A stretch of DNA of 64,000 nt from Sanderia malayensis (lineage: Eukaryota; Cnidaria; Scyphozoa; Semaeostomeae; Pelagiidae), in NCBI GenBank assembly GCA_013076295.1, contig RQOL01000863.1, forward strand, positions 2,236,180-2,300,179. The letters run 5' to 3'. Positions 21,255 to 35,600 of this stretch are shown one piece after another; positions within the stretch are counted from its first letter, which is position 1, and each line of letters begins with the position of its first letter. The notes under the pieces were generated by a model that made no database searches, was not told the origin of the DNA, and worked only from the letters and a program-made list of their open reading frames with translations. A program made the translations under genes and the position numbers.

Positions 21255-21328
21255 AAACAAGTCGGAAGAAGGTGATATCGGAAGAAGATTATGTCGGAAG
21301 AAGGTGATGCTTGGGGAAGAAGGTGATT
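21255..21328 (+). repeat. Purine-rich GGAAGAAG repeats in CPSF6 3' region
   Basis: Four or five copies of TCGGAAGAAGGTGAT-like units just after the CPSF6 stop. GAA-rich motifs can act as splicing enhancers. Here they are probably 3' UTR sequence. Confidence 0.6.
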
Positions 21329-21759
21329 GCCATGACCAATTTGTTTTTATTTTGTGCTTTGAACACTTGCATGAGACGATCAACATGTCTTTGCCTTTGC
21401 TACGTTGCATTATGACATATGCTGTCTTTTTTTTTTATAAAACTTTCTCTTATGGTTAGCAACCCGCGAGTGTTATGTGCTTGCACAATTTGGTTTTTGT
21501 TTGATTTTGATGGTATTAATACGTATTACGTCATGTTATGTATTGTGAAAATATGATGCCTTTGGCCTGAGAGTCAACTCCACTCTGTGGTGCATGAACT
21601 TTTGTAATTAATAATAAGCCTTAGACCATGCCCAGGAAACCTATGACCAGCCTTTGTCATCCGGTGACGTTTCAAGTTCCCTCTCAAAATGTTTCCATCC
21701 ATTGCGATTTACATTGTTGATGACTTTTGAATGAAAACCCATCTTTGGTGTACCACATG

Positions 21760-21955
21760 CAGTAAGATCCCGATAACGACGAAAATAATCCGAGTTCCTA
21801 ATTCACGAATATTAGAGTTACCCATTGGTTAGAAGGGACTAGCAGTAAAAATAATCATATTAGAGTTATCCATTTGTTAGAAAGTACCGGCAAAGCTTTT
21901 TGGGGGATGCAAATTGGCTCAAGTTACCCGAAGCTCGATTATCGGAATTTTACTG
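21760..21955. mobile_element. MITE with CAGTAA...TTACTG termini
   Basis: The termini CAGTAAGATCCCGATAACGA and the inverse complement of TCGATTATCGGAATTTTACTG form imperfect terminal inverted repeats of about 20 bp. The element is about 196 bp with no coding capacity, and TA follows the right end. It resembles Tc1/mariner-derived MITEs. Confidence 0.65.
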
Positions 21956-23606
21956 TAATTTAAATTTGGCAGAACCTTAACCCTTGATGGGTGGTGGGGT
22001 TAGGTTTAATTTACGTTTCATATATTTGTCGGAGTTGCTATCTGAATAGAGTAGAAGAAATGGAGCAAGTTGATAACCCTGGCGGCGTCTATTTTCAATC
22101 TCTCGATCTTCCATGAAGTGTTATATGAAACATTGGCTAGTGATAAACAATTTCAAAATATATTATGTCCTCATGAATACTCAGGCTGGAAGTCTGATTG
22201 TCTTTAGTGAATTTCTGTTCATTCTATATGATGAGTTTGTAATCTTGTGTCGTCGCGCATACTAAGCCCTGAAAAATGTTGATGAAATGAGGAGAGCTGT
22301 CTGATTTAGTGCGAATGATTATCTAATTTTAGTCATCACGGCTGGCTTGTTACATCAAGATTATAGATCCTAATCAGAAAACAAAAAATTTTCAAATATC
22401 AGATTGGCGGCGTTTTACGTCGGGTACTTCGAGAAGGTGCAATTCAAAGTTTACCCTTGCACATGATTGGCTAAGAATTGTCTGCTGACCTCGAGCGCCC
22501 CTTCGAATTTTTGCCCCTCCTCCAAAGTCAATGTTATTGTCATGTTTTTCAAAATTATATACAAGACATATTATTCAATATTATACATTATTATACACGA
22601 TATTTGATATGCTGTGTGAGTATTAGAGAGTTATAGATATAAAGTACAATATATATTGTGATTATCTGATTGAGAATAAGTAGTAGGAGGTTCCACAAAT
22701 AAAGGACTAACGCAACACCCATAGTCATGCAGGTTGTTGTATAAAAAAAGTTGTTATTAGGACGTTCTTTCTAACTCTGGGCCCTCCTCCTTCATTGTTC
22801 ACATTCTGTGTGAAGTCGTACAGATAGCCAATCGGTGACTTTGATTTATTTGTGAAATGACACGTGAACTGGTTGTCAATATTGGTTTGCTTGCGAACGA
22901 AAGATGTCAATCATGACAATGGTGCGAATGTTTTTCGCTTCGCCCCATGGCCACTCATCAATGCGGCCGCTATTTTATCTGCAAAATTATTATGATGATT
23001 ATTATGACAGTGAAAACAAAGTGATCTCCACATCGCGATTTCACTGGTTTCTATGATTGTCATCATAATTTTTCATAATCTAAGTTACGATGAAGATAAA
23101 GTTGATAAAGGATGATGAAGTTTTATGCTGATGAAACTGTGATATTTTTTTAACTCACTGCGGCGGGTTGAAGTTTCTAGCCCTCCCACTGCTACTTCCT
23201 TTATGGTTGGTTTAAAAGAGCGAAATTCATTGGAAAAGGTAAGGAATATCTTATAATATTTATTGCTAAAAGTTCAATGTTTTTCGTAGCAAGTGGAACC
23301 TATTCATTAACTTTTTATGATTATTTTCCATGAAGAAATTTTGGAATATCTGTCGGCCGTCGGGTCAAGTTGCGGCCAACACTTCCCTTTCTAGCGGCCC
23401 TTATCGCACAGCCGTTTCCCCAGGTGTAATTTAATAGCGTAGCGTGCTTTACGCGATTTCAGTTAGTTGTAGTTATTATCATGTTTAAAGTAGTATTTGT
23501 GACAAAAACAACTGGAAATTTAGACTTTTGGTGTATTGAGAATTTTGTCTTGGCATTTAATTACTGCAATGATATTATTTCATGACCAGGAGCTTTCTAT
23601 CTGGAC
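21956..23606. other. Intergenic region upstream of LRP5/6
   Basis: It holds the presumed LRP5/6 promoter and 5' leader. There is no gene-like reading frame. No TATA or other core element can be assigned with confidence. Confidence 0.45.
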
Positions 23607-26600
23607 ATGAATTGGAAACATGTTTTATCGCTCTTCGCTATCATCTGTCTTCGAGCTTTGGCCTATGGTGAGTTGTCTTCAATCAATTATTTTACCTCTC
23701 TTTTAGTCGTTTAATATCGCTTTACAGAGCCTTGAAACTCAGTAAATGAAATAGAAATAGTTATTTTATGCTTTTGGCTGAACTTTCGTGCAAAAGAACT
23801 GACTCTGCTTGCTAGTTGTGCTATTATAAACATGAATTGCAAAATTGCATGTCACTGGAGTTTGAAAACCACAGCGCGTTAAAAATGAAGGCTGTTGTAT
23901 GTCCGCGTTGTGTTGACCACAGTTTTTGAAAAGCCAGCTCTGCAGAAGCATATGTTAACTTTGTGCACAATAAATTCCTTATCCACACTCCAAAAATATT
24001 TTGAAAAACATGTTCAAAGTTTTGTTTTCATTGTACGATTGTTATTGTTGAAGCTTCGGAGGTGCTTCCATGTCTTTATGTTTTGGCCTAGCTTGGCGTA
24101 TTTTGCTTGTTTGTTGATTTTGTTATCTTAATTAACAAGGAAGACTCAAATCTATCTAACGTTTACTAACTCCAACACTATGTTCTGCCGTGTATCCTGG
24201 TTAAATGTTAAAACTTGAAACATTCTTTCAAAGCTAGATATATGTATTTGAAGGTTTCATAAGTACAATTTCATGCTCAATGTAGGATTTATTCTGATTT
24301 TGGGAAACCCGTTGAATGATAAATCTTCATGAAAAATTAAATTAAATCGGGAGTGGATTTTGAAAAAATGAACTAACTTCCAAGAGATTTGAGTTTTCAA
24401 TATCTATAAGTTCACTTTTAAATTTGCCTTCTCGGTTTTTTGTTCAACTTATGCATTGGAATTTTTGCTACACAAATCCCAAACTGAAATTGTATGTTTG
24501 TCTTTTGAGAATGCTGATCTTATTATTGTTGGAGTTTAATTATGATTATAAGGCTCTAAATAAAAGCAAATCTCGTCAATTTTCTTGGCCCAAAATGAAA
24601 TTGTCATGTCTTAAATACCCTTGAAAGCAATATAATTATAGTTTCAGCAGCTTAGTCCATTTTTTGTTAGGCGAATGGTAATTTACCATAAATAATTTTA
24701 AAGTTTCTTGTGGGCCCCAGCAAGATAGAAACTCAAAGTCAACGCTGACAAGATCAAATCTCGACATCTTCTGAGTGATTGTAATATCTGTTTACTTTGG
24801 TCACAACCCTTGATCTCAATTTGTGACCAAAAATCCAAATCTATTTGTCACACACTAATCACCCATTAGCCAAATTTTTCATTCACTTCTATGCTTTATT
24901 ATTTTTGTTCGTTATTATTAATGTCTGTGTCCTTTTGTTCTTCGTGAAGTTCTAATTTGAAGCGCATACAATTTCAACTTCTGATATTGCCACCCTCGCG
25001 CCCAAATTTGTGAAATACGAGCATGTTAATGTTTCTCCAGAGTATAGTTTACAGTCTGAGCTGTGAAATAAAATACTGCGCCATTTTGTTAATCATTTTC
25101 ATTTGGCACATAAAATTGTTTTTGCTGTGTGGTTAGTTTTGTTTTGCAATTTTCTACCTTGTAAGATGGAACTCGAGCCATTTTAATTGTAATCAATATT
25201 TTTACCCTCACTTGGTTCTTAGATTAAGTTGCCTATCTTCAGTCCCATCCTTGCACATTTTTCGTTGCCTTTTTGACAAGGGGAAACCGTAAACAGTTTA
25301 GACAATTATAAGTATTTTGGTTTGTATGGGCAGGGTTCCATTTTAAGAAATATATTCTCGTTGGTAATTTTCCTGTTTTTGTCATGGCATAGCTACTCGA
25401 CTATTTTAAATCAAAATCACTTTCCGGTAATTTGAAGCGTTCTGAAGTTAAGTGGTTCATATGGGTCGATGTTAGATTCTTAAACCCTTGTTTTTGAAAA
25501 ATGCATTAATTTGCAACTGGGGAGGTTTCTAAGCTGCAAAAGATTGCTCTAACAAAAACATTTCATGCTAGATTAACAAGCAGAAACAGCCATGCAAGAT
25601 TTCTAACCAGCTGCATTTTCCCTTTTGTCTGCCAACTTCCATTGGAACAATCACAAACTGTTGTTTTAAATTTTCTTTAATTTTCTTTGGCAGAAACATA
25701 GGAGCTGAGTTTTGACAGCACATTTTCAAACTAATAGGATTTAAGGCTTATCCCCTTCTACGCCATTAAGAACACTTTACTGGTCTTTTTTTAATTTGGA
25801 ATACCCTTTGTTTCAAATATACTTGTGTTTGCTTGTAGTTTGGCATCCTGATGTGTTTATTTCTGAGCTTACATCACCACCCCAATCTAGTTTCGTTTCC
25901 TTTCATAACATTCATATTTATACCAATAAACTTTTTTCATGTTAACTTGCTTTGGCAATCTGCCATTACATATAGTTCTTGCTACTCTTTCGGTTCAAAG
26001 AATGTTCATGCTCAATTTACTGTTCATAAATGTATTGGCTAACCAAAGTTTCCATTGTATTGTCCTAGCTATCACATCTACAAGTATTTTGTAGCTGCAT
26101 GTCTCTGGAGCGACGAATTTCATCCAAATCTAGAGAATCAATTTTTCGTTTAAATATTTAAGGGTATTTGTGCTAAACAGTGTTATTTGTGGTCAGTGTG
26201 AGAAGGGGCACGCATGATCTCGCTCATTATCTTCTCCTCATTGTCTTGTTATTATTTGTGGCTTATAATCAATTATGCTTGCCTTTATGTTTCACTTTAC
26301 ACATTAATTTCTCTAATCATGCTAATATTCTCTTCACAATGCCATACATTCTTCAGCGAGGTTTGATTAGTTAGGCTTATCTTGTGTATTACTCCACTCT
26401 CTAATGGACTGGGATATTTGTCGATTTCTTCCCTCTGAATCGATGTACTGTTTCAAGACACAGCTTTTGTCAGACACAGCTGAAAACAAGATTGAATTTG
26501 AAAATCTGCTCGAAATAAGTAAACAAGGCACGGCTGATGGCACATCACTGCTTCAAAACTTATCATGCTGTCTCAAAACTGCTAACTTCTTTCTTAAAAT

Positions 26601-29600
26601 GTTACTACTTTTAATGTTAGAATTGGTTTGTAGAGATATTTATCTTAGCAATTAAGAGTCATCTCATGCACGACAAATTTTCCACCACTTTATCAGAATT
26701 TAGCGAACGTCTCTTTTTATTTACAATTTTTTTTTAAATAGCTTTGAAAATCGGCAACATAGCGAAACATAATAACTACTAAAGCTTTTCGTCTGACACT
26801 CATCGGAGTAGTAATGTTTTTTCTAATCAGTGAGGTTTTTTTTGGACATTATTGAGCATGGATCTCACACTTGTATTTTGTCTTGATTTTCAGGGAAGCA
26901 ACCGAAGATACTATACGCGAACAAGCATGACATAAGGCTGTTCACGGCCGGAGCAGCCGAAAATGAAACCATCCTGCTTGGAGGACTACAGGGAGTTGTA
27001 TCTGTCGATTTCGATTGGAGAACGCAGAAGGTGTTTTTCACCGAAGTTGCTGACGTCAACGAGATACGAAGTTTCAGCATGAAAAGGAAGAAACCGCAAT
27101 CCAAGGTGGTCGTGGACGCTAGGACAGGGCGTCCCAGTGTCATAGCTGTTGATTGGGTGACGAGGAAGCTGTATTGGACAGATGACTCGAGGACCAGGAT
27201 CGAGTTGGCCAACTTTGATGGCACACATCGAAAATTATTAATCGATTCAAATCTCGATCAACCGCGAGCTCTTGCACTTCTGCCCCAAAAAGGGTGAGTT
27301 TGCTTGAAGTTTATTTCTCAAACGTAAGGGACGTGTGGGAGTGGAGGTTTTTATCACACCCCTCCCCCCCGGCGGTTTTTTAAAGCTATTCGCCAAACCT
27401 GTATTTCCTGCTTTTTTTGCTAAGGATTGTGTTTACAATAGTGCTCAGGCCCGAGATTTCCAGAAAGAGTTCATGAATAACAACAGAAAACGGGGCTTTG
27501 GGCTAACCCAAAGTGGTGATGTTTTGATTAAAAGAAAGTATGCATGAAGTTGAATTGCCCAGCTCTTCAGGCTCTCTTTAGGTTAGCAGTGCAATGGCTG
27601 ATTTATTATGAATTTTATGCACTAGTACCCACGCGTTTCGCGGAGTAGGAACATCCTCCTTACATTGTATATATATAGCACGTATCTAACATTGCATAAG
27701 GCCACAATCGAAAGGCACAAAGAAATGAGGAACTTGATTCTTCCTCCTGAAAGCTCGATCTTTCTCATCAATATCGTCACCAAACTTAACTGTCATCCTC
27801 TTTCATTGTTTCGAGAAGAGAATGGAAAAAGAAGGCAGTTTCCTGAGGCCCCACTGCGCTGACATCCTTCATTGCTGTGCTCTTTGCCAAATTTATTGTC
27901 CTCTGCACAGTTTGCCAATTTCAATCTCCCTGCTCACCAACTTTTCATCTCATCATGTGCGCGACACATATACGTGTAGCAACAGATTTGAACACAAGTG
28001 CGCCATTGTTTTCAGTGTGTTTTCGAGTGCAATGCAGCGCGCTGCGCTCAACAATCCATCTCTAAATTTAGATTGCTCTGCTTTATCTTGGGTGTGGGGG
28101 ACGGGCTCTCGAGACATTCTTATCCTGCGATTGTAGTTAATTATTTAACGGCGCCCTGTGCTGGCCAAGGCAGCGATAGTTAAGAGGATATTGTTGTAGT
28201 GTGGTTTGCATGATAGGAGGAGCGCTTCAACCGTCAGATTTTGTTTATCATGCGTCTGTTCATGTTCATATATACGTGGGAAAGTTAGCCCAGTGGTGTG
28301 AAGAGCATATTCTGTTTGTACACATTTTTTTAAAAGCGTATGCTGAGCCTTGGTCTTTTTCATCGTTATTCTTAAATTTTCATTGTTTTTTGGCAATTTT
28401 GAGCTTAAATATTCTTATAGGCTACATTCTTATAAGTAAAAGTGATGTCTTAACAACATATCATCTATACGTCACTACACTGGGCCTACAAGCATAGCCA
28501 GCTAAAGGTGCGAAGCCCGATTTAATCACGTCCTTGCCTTTTAATGTCTTATGCTCGTGACAGACAACTGTTACAGTTACGCGACTTAGTTAAAAGCACT
28601 GCAGTATGTACTTTCCAGAGGACTGTAGAAGACAACGTTAATAAACACTCGTATAGCGCAATGCAGACTGTTAAAGCAAGGCCGTTGGAGCAAGATTGTT
28701 GTGGATATTGATAACCAACGTATGTAACAATAACGTATTTTTGAAAAAACGTGGCTGGCCTGGCCTGTCCTTTACGTTGTTCAAAATATACGTTAGTTAT
28801 TTATACGAGTTCTGCGTGTTGATTATTCTGTGGATTAATGTAAATCAGCAGGCAGGCAATTATGTTTTAGCTGTTGGGCGGAGCGTGTACCAGTCGACAT
28901 TTGCTATTTGCTTGTATTCATTTGTGTTTTCACAACGGCTGGCTTGTTTAGCTGTGAAAAACCGCATATAAATATTTGACTCCACTCACAGCTCACATCA
29001 CCGACCGGTTGTGAGTGGGCACGAAAAATGGAAGACTAGTTTTCAAGAGAATTAATTGATCTATTTTTAGTCCAGTTTATTGTTTTATTTTGTGTAATTT
29101 TTACGTTTAAAGTAGTTAGTAGTGGGCTGTACACACTTTTTTATAATAATATTGAGGCTTAATTCTCTTAAATTTAAGAATGCGTGAAAATCCTAGATGC
29201 TAGACAGATTATTCCATTATTCCGATGCGCTATAATTTCGCGATAGTGTTTTCACGTTGGAGCCATAAAACTTACAGATTAGTACACCTGCTTTTGATGG
29301 TTGATATCTATCATTTGCCGACAGACTGTACGCTGTACAGCTGTATAGCGGGTCGCACACAAGTGTCATTATCATTCTCATTATGACGATGCGGCCCAGC
29401 AGCCGCTGTTTTCGCAACTGGCGGCTGTCTCCCTGACGATGCATCACATACACCAGCGCCTGTGTCGTGAATTGCGAAAGAGATTCTAAAAGCCAATGAT
29501 GCAATTTTTGACCTAACAATTTTGTTTTAAGTTGGTTGGATGTCCGTACAGATTAGCGCACGACAGAATAGAGAGATTCTTAGCAATGTGTGCTAACAAT

Positions 29601-32600
29601 ACTCGCCTTTGCTCGCCTTGCTAATCGGATTGCACGCCAAACAATGCCATATCAAATTTGCCTGAAAGGCCATTTCAAAGCAGTGATGTTTAGCAGTTGA
29701 ATTTACGCTCGAAATAGCCACGAAAATCGCCTAAGCTGTTAGCGTTCTCTTAGATTATCCCCCTGGCTGTTGACCATATGTTCTTTGTTAACCCAGCGCA
29801 AATCGCATTGGATTAGTGTGCGCGGAAATATTTTACCCCGGGGGTACATTGGGAAAGAAAGCTGATTAGCGACCTCTTGTTTGATCGCTTGTAAATCCAT
29901 AGCGAGGCTCGATTCGAAGCATTTGATTGGATGGTATTATTTTTTATTTGCGTAGAAGCTTCGAGCTTGTGCTAATGATTGTTAGCTTTAGTAATTCGAT
30001 TAAGGGAATTAGATGTTTGGAGACAATTTTATGTTTATTCCGATTCTTCTATTGCTTTAACTTGATTAGGCTGTTGAATTATGTTGACCTCGACCTGTTT
30101 GGGAGAAAGTAGAACAAGCTTGGCCTTCCATATTCTCAGGTCATAAAAGCAATTTTCGCCTCACCTCTTTACAACCCTGCAATTGTCAACGTTCATGATT
30201 TTCCGGGCACAAGCTAATAAGGCCTTACCACTAGATGCTCGGTAGTAGATGCATTACATTATTGTCATTCTTGTCTGAGAGTAATAATCCATGCTTGATC
30301 AGAGATCCTTTTAGAGATTTCCATCAAAAATCATTGGGATTTTACTTGGGATTTTTCCAGTCACAGGATTTTCGATCACTCCTAGAAATTTTACGCGTGC
30401 CTTTGATCAGTAGAGATTGACTTGAAGTTTGACTTGTAGAGATTTTCTCGGTTTTAATTTGCACGCGAAGACTCTCTTTGAAATCCATAGGATTTCTTGG
30501 ATTTCTGCGACTCTATTCTGGAGATCAGTAGGATTTCTTGGGTTTTCCTGAAGCGTTTAAAGTGCTCCACTGGATCCTCTCTGCATTGAGCTGTACTTCT
30601 ATACTATTATTTTCTGTATTAAGTATATGTTTTGGTTATCATATCTCTCTTTCCCTTTCAGGCTGATGTTCTGGAGTGATTGGGGAGGTAGGCCAATGAT
30701 CCAGCGTGCCAACATGGATGGAACCGGTCAGGTAGCGTTGATCACCGAAGACATAGTCTGGCCGAATTCGCTGACAATTGACATGCAAACGTACACCGTG
30801 TTCTGGGCCGACGCAAAGCCCGATTTCACTGGCATTTACAGTATCGATTACAATGGCAAGAACAGGAGGACTGTGTTCAGACACGAGAATTTACAGCATC
30901 CCTTTTCGTTGACCAATTACGGTGATCGATTGTACTGGACTGATTGGAAAACGCCGCAGATCAACTCGTGTACGAAACAGAACAGCTCGTTTCACAATGT
31001 CAGAGATAACATCCACTCGCCAATGGGATTGGTCGTAGTGACGAAAGACAGACAACCGTACGGTGAGTTGCAATGAGTTATAGTACAAACTCGCATGTGA
31101 GAACCAGTGGATTAACAACTTCCAAGCAGATATGTCTGCTCAAAACAATAGAGGAAACTATAGCCTATTGTGTTTGAGTAATGGTCTATTGTATTTGAAC
31201 GATAAGCTGGATGCAAGACTTGCGGCTTGTTGCATGCGGTTTTTACTGCACTTTGCGTCGCTCAGATTTGCATTGCTTTGTATGGAGTGAAGCTGCTTAA
31301 AGTAAGGGTGAACTGAGGCGAGTTGTCCTGCTTGTTGGGCTCTGAATGTGCAGCTACTGAGAAGAGAAGAGGGTGAATTGCTTGCGAACAGTATGGATGT
31401 AGTCAGATCCATATCTATGTGTGATGCTTATGTGTAGATAGAAGCATTGGTTTAGTAGGGATTGTTGAATAGCTCGTATATTTGTTTATTCTGTTCACGC
31501 ATTGTCCATACTTAGGATGTTTACATGATTATCGATATGGCCTTCATATCCAGCTATGTCTTTACTTATAGTTATAGATAAATGTTGGCCGCTTAAAGCG
31601 TAGCTATCTATAGGAGTTTCTCATATAATCTATGTGATGAGTTTGATTATTGGTAATATGGTTTATTGCGGCTGTTTTAATGCGTGTTTCGGTGCTAATT
31701 TGTTGATCTATTCAATGCAGTTGAGACTGGTTGCAGCAAGAAGAATGGTGGATGCAGTCATTTGTGTTTGCTACGACCCGGTGGCTACTCATGCGCATGC
31801 CCAACGGGCATCAGGTTGAAGAAGGACAACAAGACATGCGAACCAGGTAATTCAGATCGTTGTATCTCTGTTAGTAAGAGACTTTCAGGCATTCAAAAGC
31901 AATACCTTCACCTGCTTCCAAGAAAGGGGAGTGGTACAAGGTGAACATAAAAACGGGATGTTACGAAGCTCAAATATTTTAATTGTGTGCGAAAGGTTCT
32001 AAGGTACCAAGGTTCTTGTGCCTTGGGCTTTAAGAACCTGTTTGTTTTGGGTTTTAAGAGGCGAAGACTCTCTGGCATGATGTGTTTTGAAATGGCTTGA
32101 CTAATAATCCCAATTTTTTCCACTCTACAGCTTTGGAAAATTTCATTGTTGTCGCTCGAAAACCAGACATACGCATTGTGTCGTTGGACGTTGAGCAGTA
32201 CGCCGATGTTGTATTACCTCTGAAAGGCATTAAGAATGCATTTTCAGTTGATTATGACATTGTCGAAGATTACATCTATTGGTCCGACAACGATAAGAAG
32301 TGTATTACCCGGGCGCATTTGAATGGTACCGGGTTGCAGGTCATTGCTGATTACGATGTCCACAGCCCGGACGGTCTTGCGTTCGACTGGATTGCCCGGA
32401 ATTTGTATTGGGCCGATGCCGGAGAGCACACGATGGCGTCCGCTCGTATCGAAGTTGCCCGGGCCAATGGAACATCTAGGAAGATACTCATTTCTACGGA
32501 TCTGGACGAACCGAGGGCTATTGTCGTCGATCCTGCTGAAGGGTGCGTTCTAGTTACAGTTAAATACATTGTCTATGTAGGCGTTTCACTGCTTGGTTCC

Positions 32601-35600
32601 ATCGCTAGAATCTATACACCCTACATTTACAATCATGGACAAAAGTTATGTTGGGACACTTTTGCACGTATCCTTCACCCCTTCCTTCTTCAAACATTGC
32701 TGTCTCTGGAAAAAGGCATATACAATGTCTGTCGACCAAATTCTATTTGCATGATCACCACAAAGTTCTGATTGAGGGAACAGCATTGTTTTGGGGGAAT
32801 GGGGGGAGGGGGGTTAAATAAAGCCCATGAAAAATGAAGTTTGCGAGTGGACAGTATTTTTACAACTTTCTCAACTGCCTTTGACATACTTGCAACTTGT
32901 TTCTCAAAGACACAAGCCACTCTCAGTAGCTTTGGTTTATTTGAATTTCGGTTTTGCTTCGCCAGATATTTCTATTGGACAGATTGGGGCAATCGTCCAA
33001 AGATCGAGAGGGCTGAACTGGACGGAACTAACCGGAAAATACTTGTCAACACGAGCATCGTATGGCCGAATGGCATAGCTATTGACTATGTGGAGAGAAA
33101 GCTGTACTGGGGTGATGCTAATATAGATACAATATCTTGCATCAATCTTGATGGAACGAATAGACAGGTGATACTCAGCAATCTTCCGCACGTGTTTGGT
33201 GTGTCTATTTTGGGTGATGACATATTCTGGACAGACTGGCAGCTGAGGAAACTGTCTAAAGCAAACAAACACGATAAGATAGAGATTCAGGTAGTTTATT
33301 ATTTCATTTGTATATTCTTTATTCTACTCTAATATTTTTTATTCTACTCTATTTGTTCTATCTTATATGCTCTAGCTATATATACTGAAACGATTTTGTC
33401 AATTTGATTTTGTACACTCCATGTCCTTACAGAGCATCTTCATGTTCTTCTTGACATTTACCTTGTCCTTAAGCTGCTGTTTTAATTGTTACTCAACCAA
33501 CTTACTTAGCTCCTGTTTACATGTTTCTTAGCATGGTCTTTACTTATTTTCCCTCGGTTTAACTGTCACTTAAACATGGTCGTTACTGTTAGAAGAAGGA
33601 TAATCTTGCAGTCTTCTCTGCTGTTGATTGCTGCTACCCTGAAACCTGCTTGATATTTGTTTGAATTTCCTGTCTTGCAGATCCTGAAAGATCAGCCCGA
33701 TCTCATGGGCATAAAAGCAGCTCAGAAGGGCCTGGTCTATGGCAACAATCCATGCCAACATAATAACAATTTCTGCAGTCATCTTTGCCTGTTCACACCA
33801 TCTGGTGCGAAATGTTCCTGTCCACTTGGGATGGAGCTGGACAAAGATGAAAGGACGTGTATTGGTAAGCATTGACGTCTTGCTCAAATTATAATCACGT
33901 TAATTTCCCTGTTTCTCAGTATCTTTGTTTTTTAGTCTTTTGTGTCTTGTTTCTTGTTCTTCTCTGTTTCTTAGTCTTTTCTGATTCTTAGTTCCTCTGT
34001 TTCCCAGTCTCTCTGTTTCCCAGCCCCTCTCCTTCCCAGTCTCTCTCTCTCTCTCTCTTTCCAAGTTTCTCTCTTTCCAAGTCTCTCTCTTTCCAAGTTT
34101 CTCTGTTAAGCACCCTTTAGAGTAGCTCCTCATCAGTTACTAGAATCTACTTTGTTCACCTACTCATATCTATTCTGTTTAAATTAATTTTCAGTACCGA
34201 TCGGTTTTCTCCTTATAATGCAACGAGATGACATTCGCAGAATAACCCTGGACATTTACAAACGAGACATCGTCATCCCATTGGCCGGCGTCAGAGAAGC
34301 ATACGCTCTTGATTTCGACCTGAGCGAAGAGAGAATCTACTGGTCTGACGTGGCCACATCGTACAAAGACATCAAGAGCGCTCACGTGAACGGAACAGGC
34401 CTGAAAACAGTCATCAGACACGGCCTGGAGATGCCTGTGTCTATCTCCGTGGATTGGATTGCCAAGAACATATACTGGAGCGATGAAACTGCGCATAGAA
34501 TTGAGGTATCAAGGCTAGATGGTCGCCACAGGAAGGTTCTTCTGTGGGAGAACATTGAGAGTCCACAAGCTATCGCTGTTAATCCGCACAATGGGTAGGT
34601 TTTATGTGCTGCTTTGGTTTAGATATTGCAACCGTCGTGAGTTGTTGCAACTCGGGCTTTCAATAGTGGGTGATTATATCGGGTACGGGAAGGGTATCGT
34701 TGTGTAAATGTGGGCCTTTGGGGGGGATTTAATTACTTGAATTTCACATCTTAATGTCGGAGTAAATAGACAAGGTGTCCATTGCATAGGTTTGTCAATT
34801 TTTAAAGGGTGTCTGTTGCAGGGAAATATCGATTTCAAAGAGGGGTATCTGTTGCAAAGATATGTCCACTTTATTAGGGTCCATCTGGTTCATTTTATTA
34901 TATTACTAGAGCTTTCTATATTGGCCTCTTTGTGAATGAATCGTGCAATTTCCTGTTTTTTTTAGTCGAATTTACTGGTGCTCTGCATACAACGGCGGCC
35001 ACAGAATAGAGCATGCCAGGTTGAATGGAAAGAACCGCAGAACATTGTTGGAAAATCTTGGCGTGGTTACGTCACTTGCTTTAGATTACGAAAACCAGTT
35101 AATCTACTTTGCTGACAGACTCACTCACACGATAGAGCGAATCGACTTTGATGGGAACAATCGCAAGAAACTGCTAACAGACGTCGCCTATCCCCACGCT
35201 CTCACACTTTACAGCAGCTCGATATATTTCGGTGACTGGCAAACGCGATCGGTAGGACGTGCCGACAAGGACACGGGTAAAAATCGGACCAGGATTATGA
35301 ATAACTTGGAATACGTCATGGATCTGTTGGCCTATCACAAGAGTCGTCAGACAGGTTTGTGTTTATTGAATAAAACAAGTTTTTCTTGTTTCGTTTCTGG
35401 CATTTTAGACCCACTGGAAGGATACTACAGTAAATACCCGCGTATAAGAACCAGTGAATTAAGAAGCTTCTAGGCTGAAAACCTTGTTCAAAACAATAGA
35501 AGAGACAATATGCTATTGTATTTTAAAAATAGGCTAGTTGCAGAATTCACAGGGTCTTATACGTTTGTTTTTGCTGTACTCAGAGTGTTCAGATTTTGTA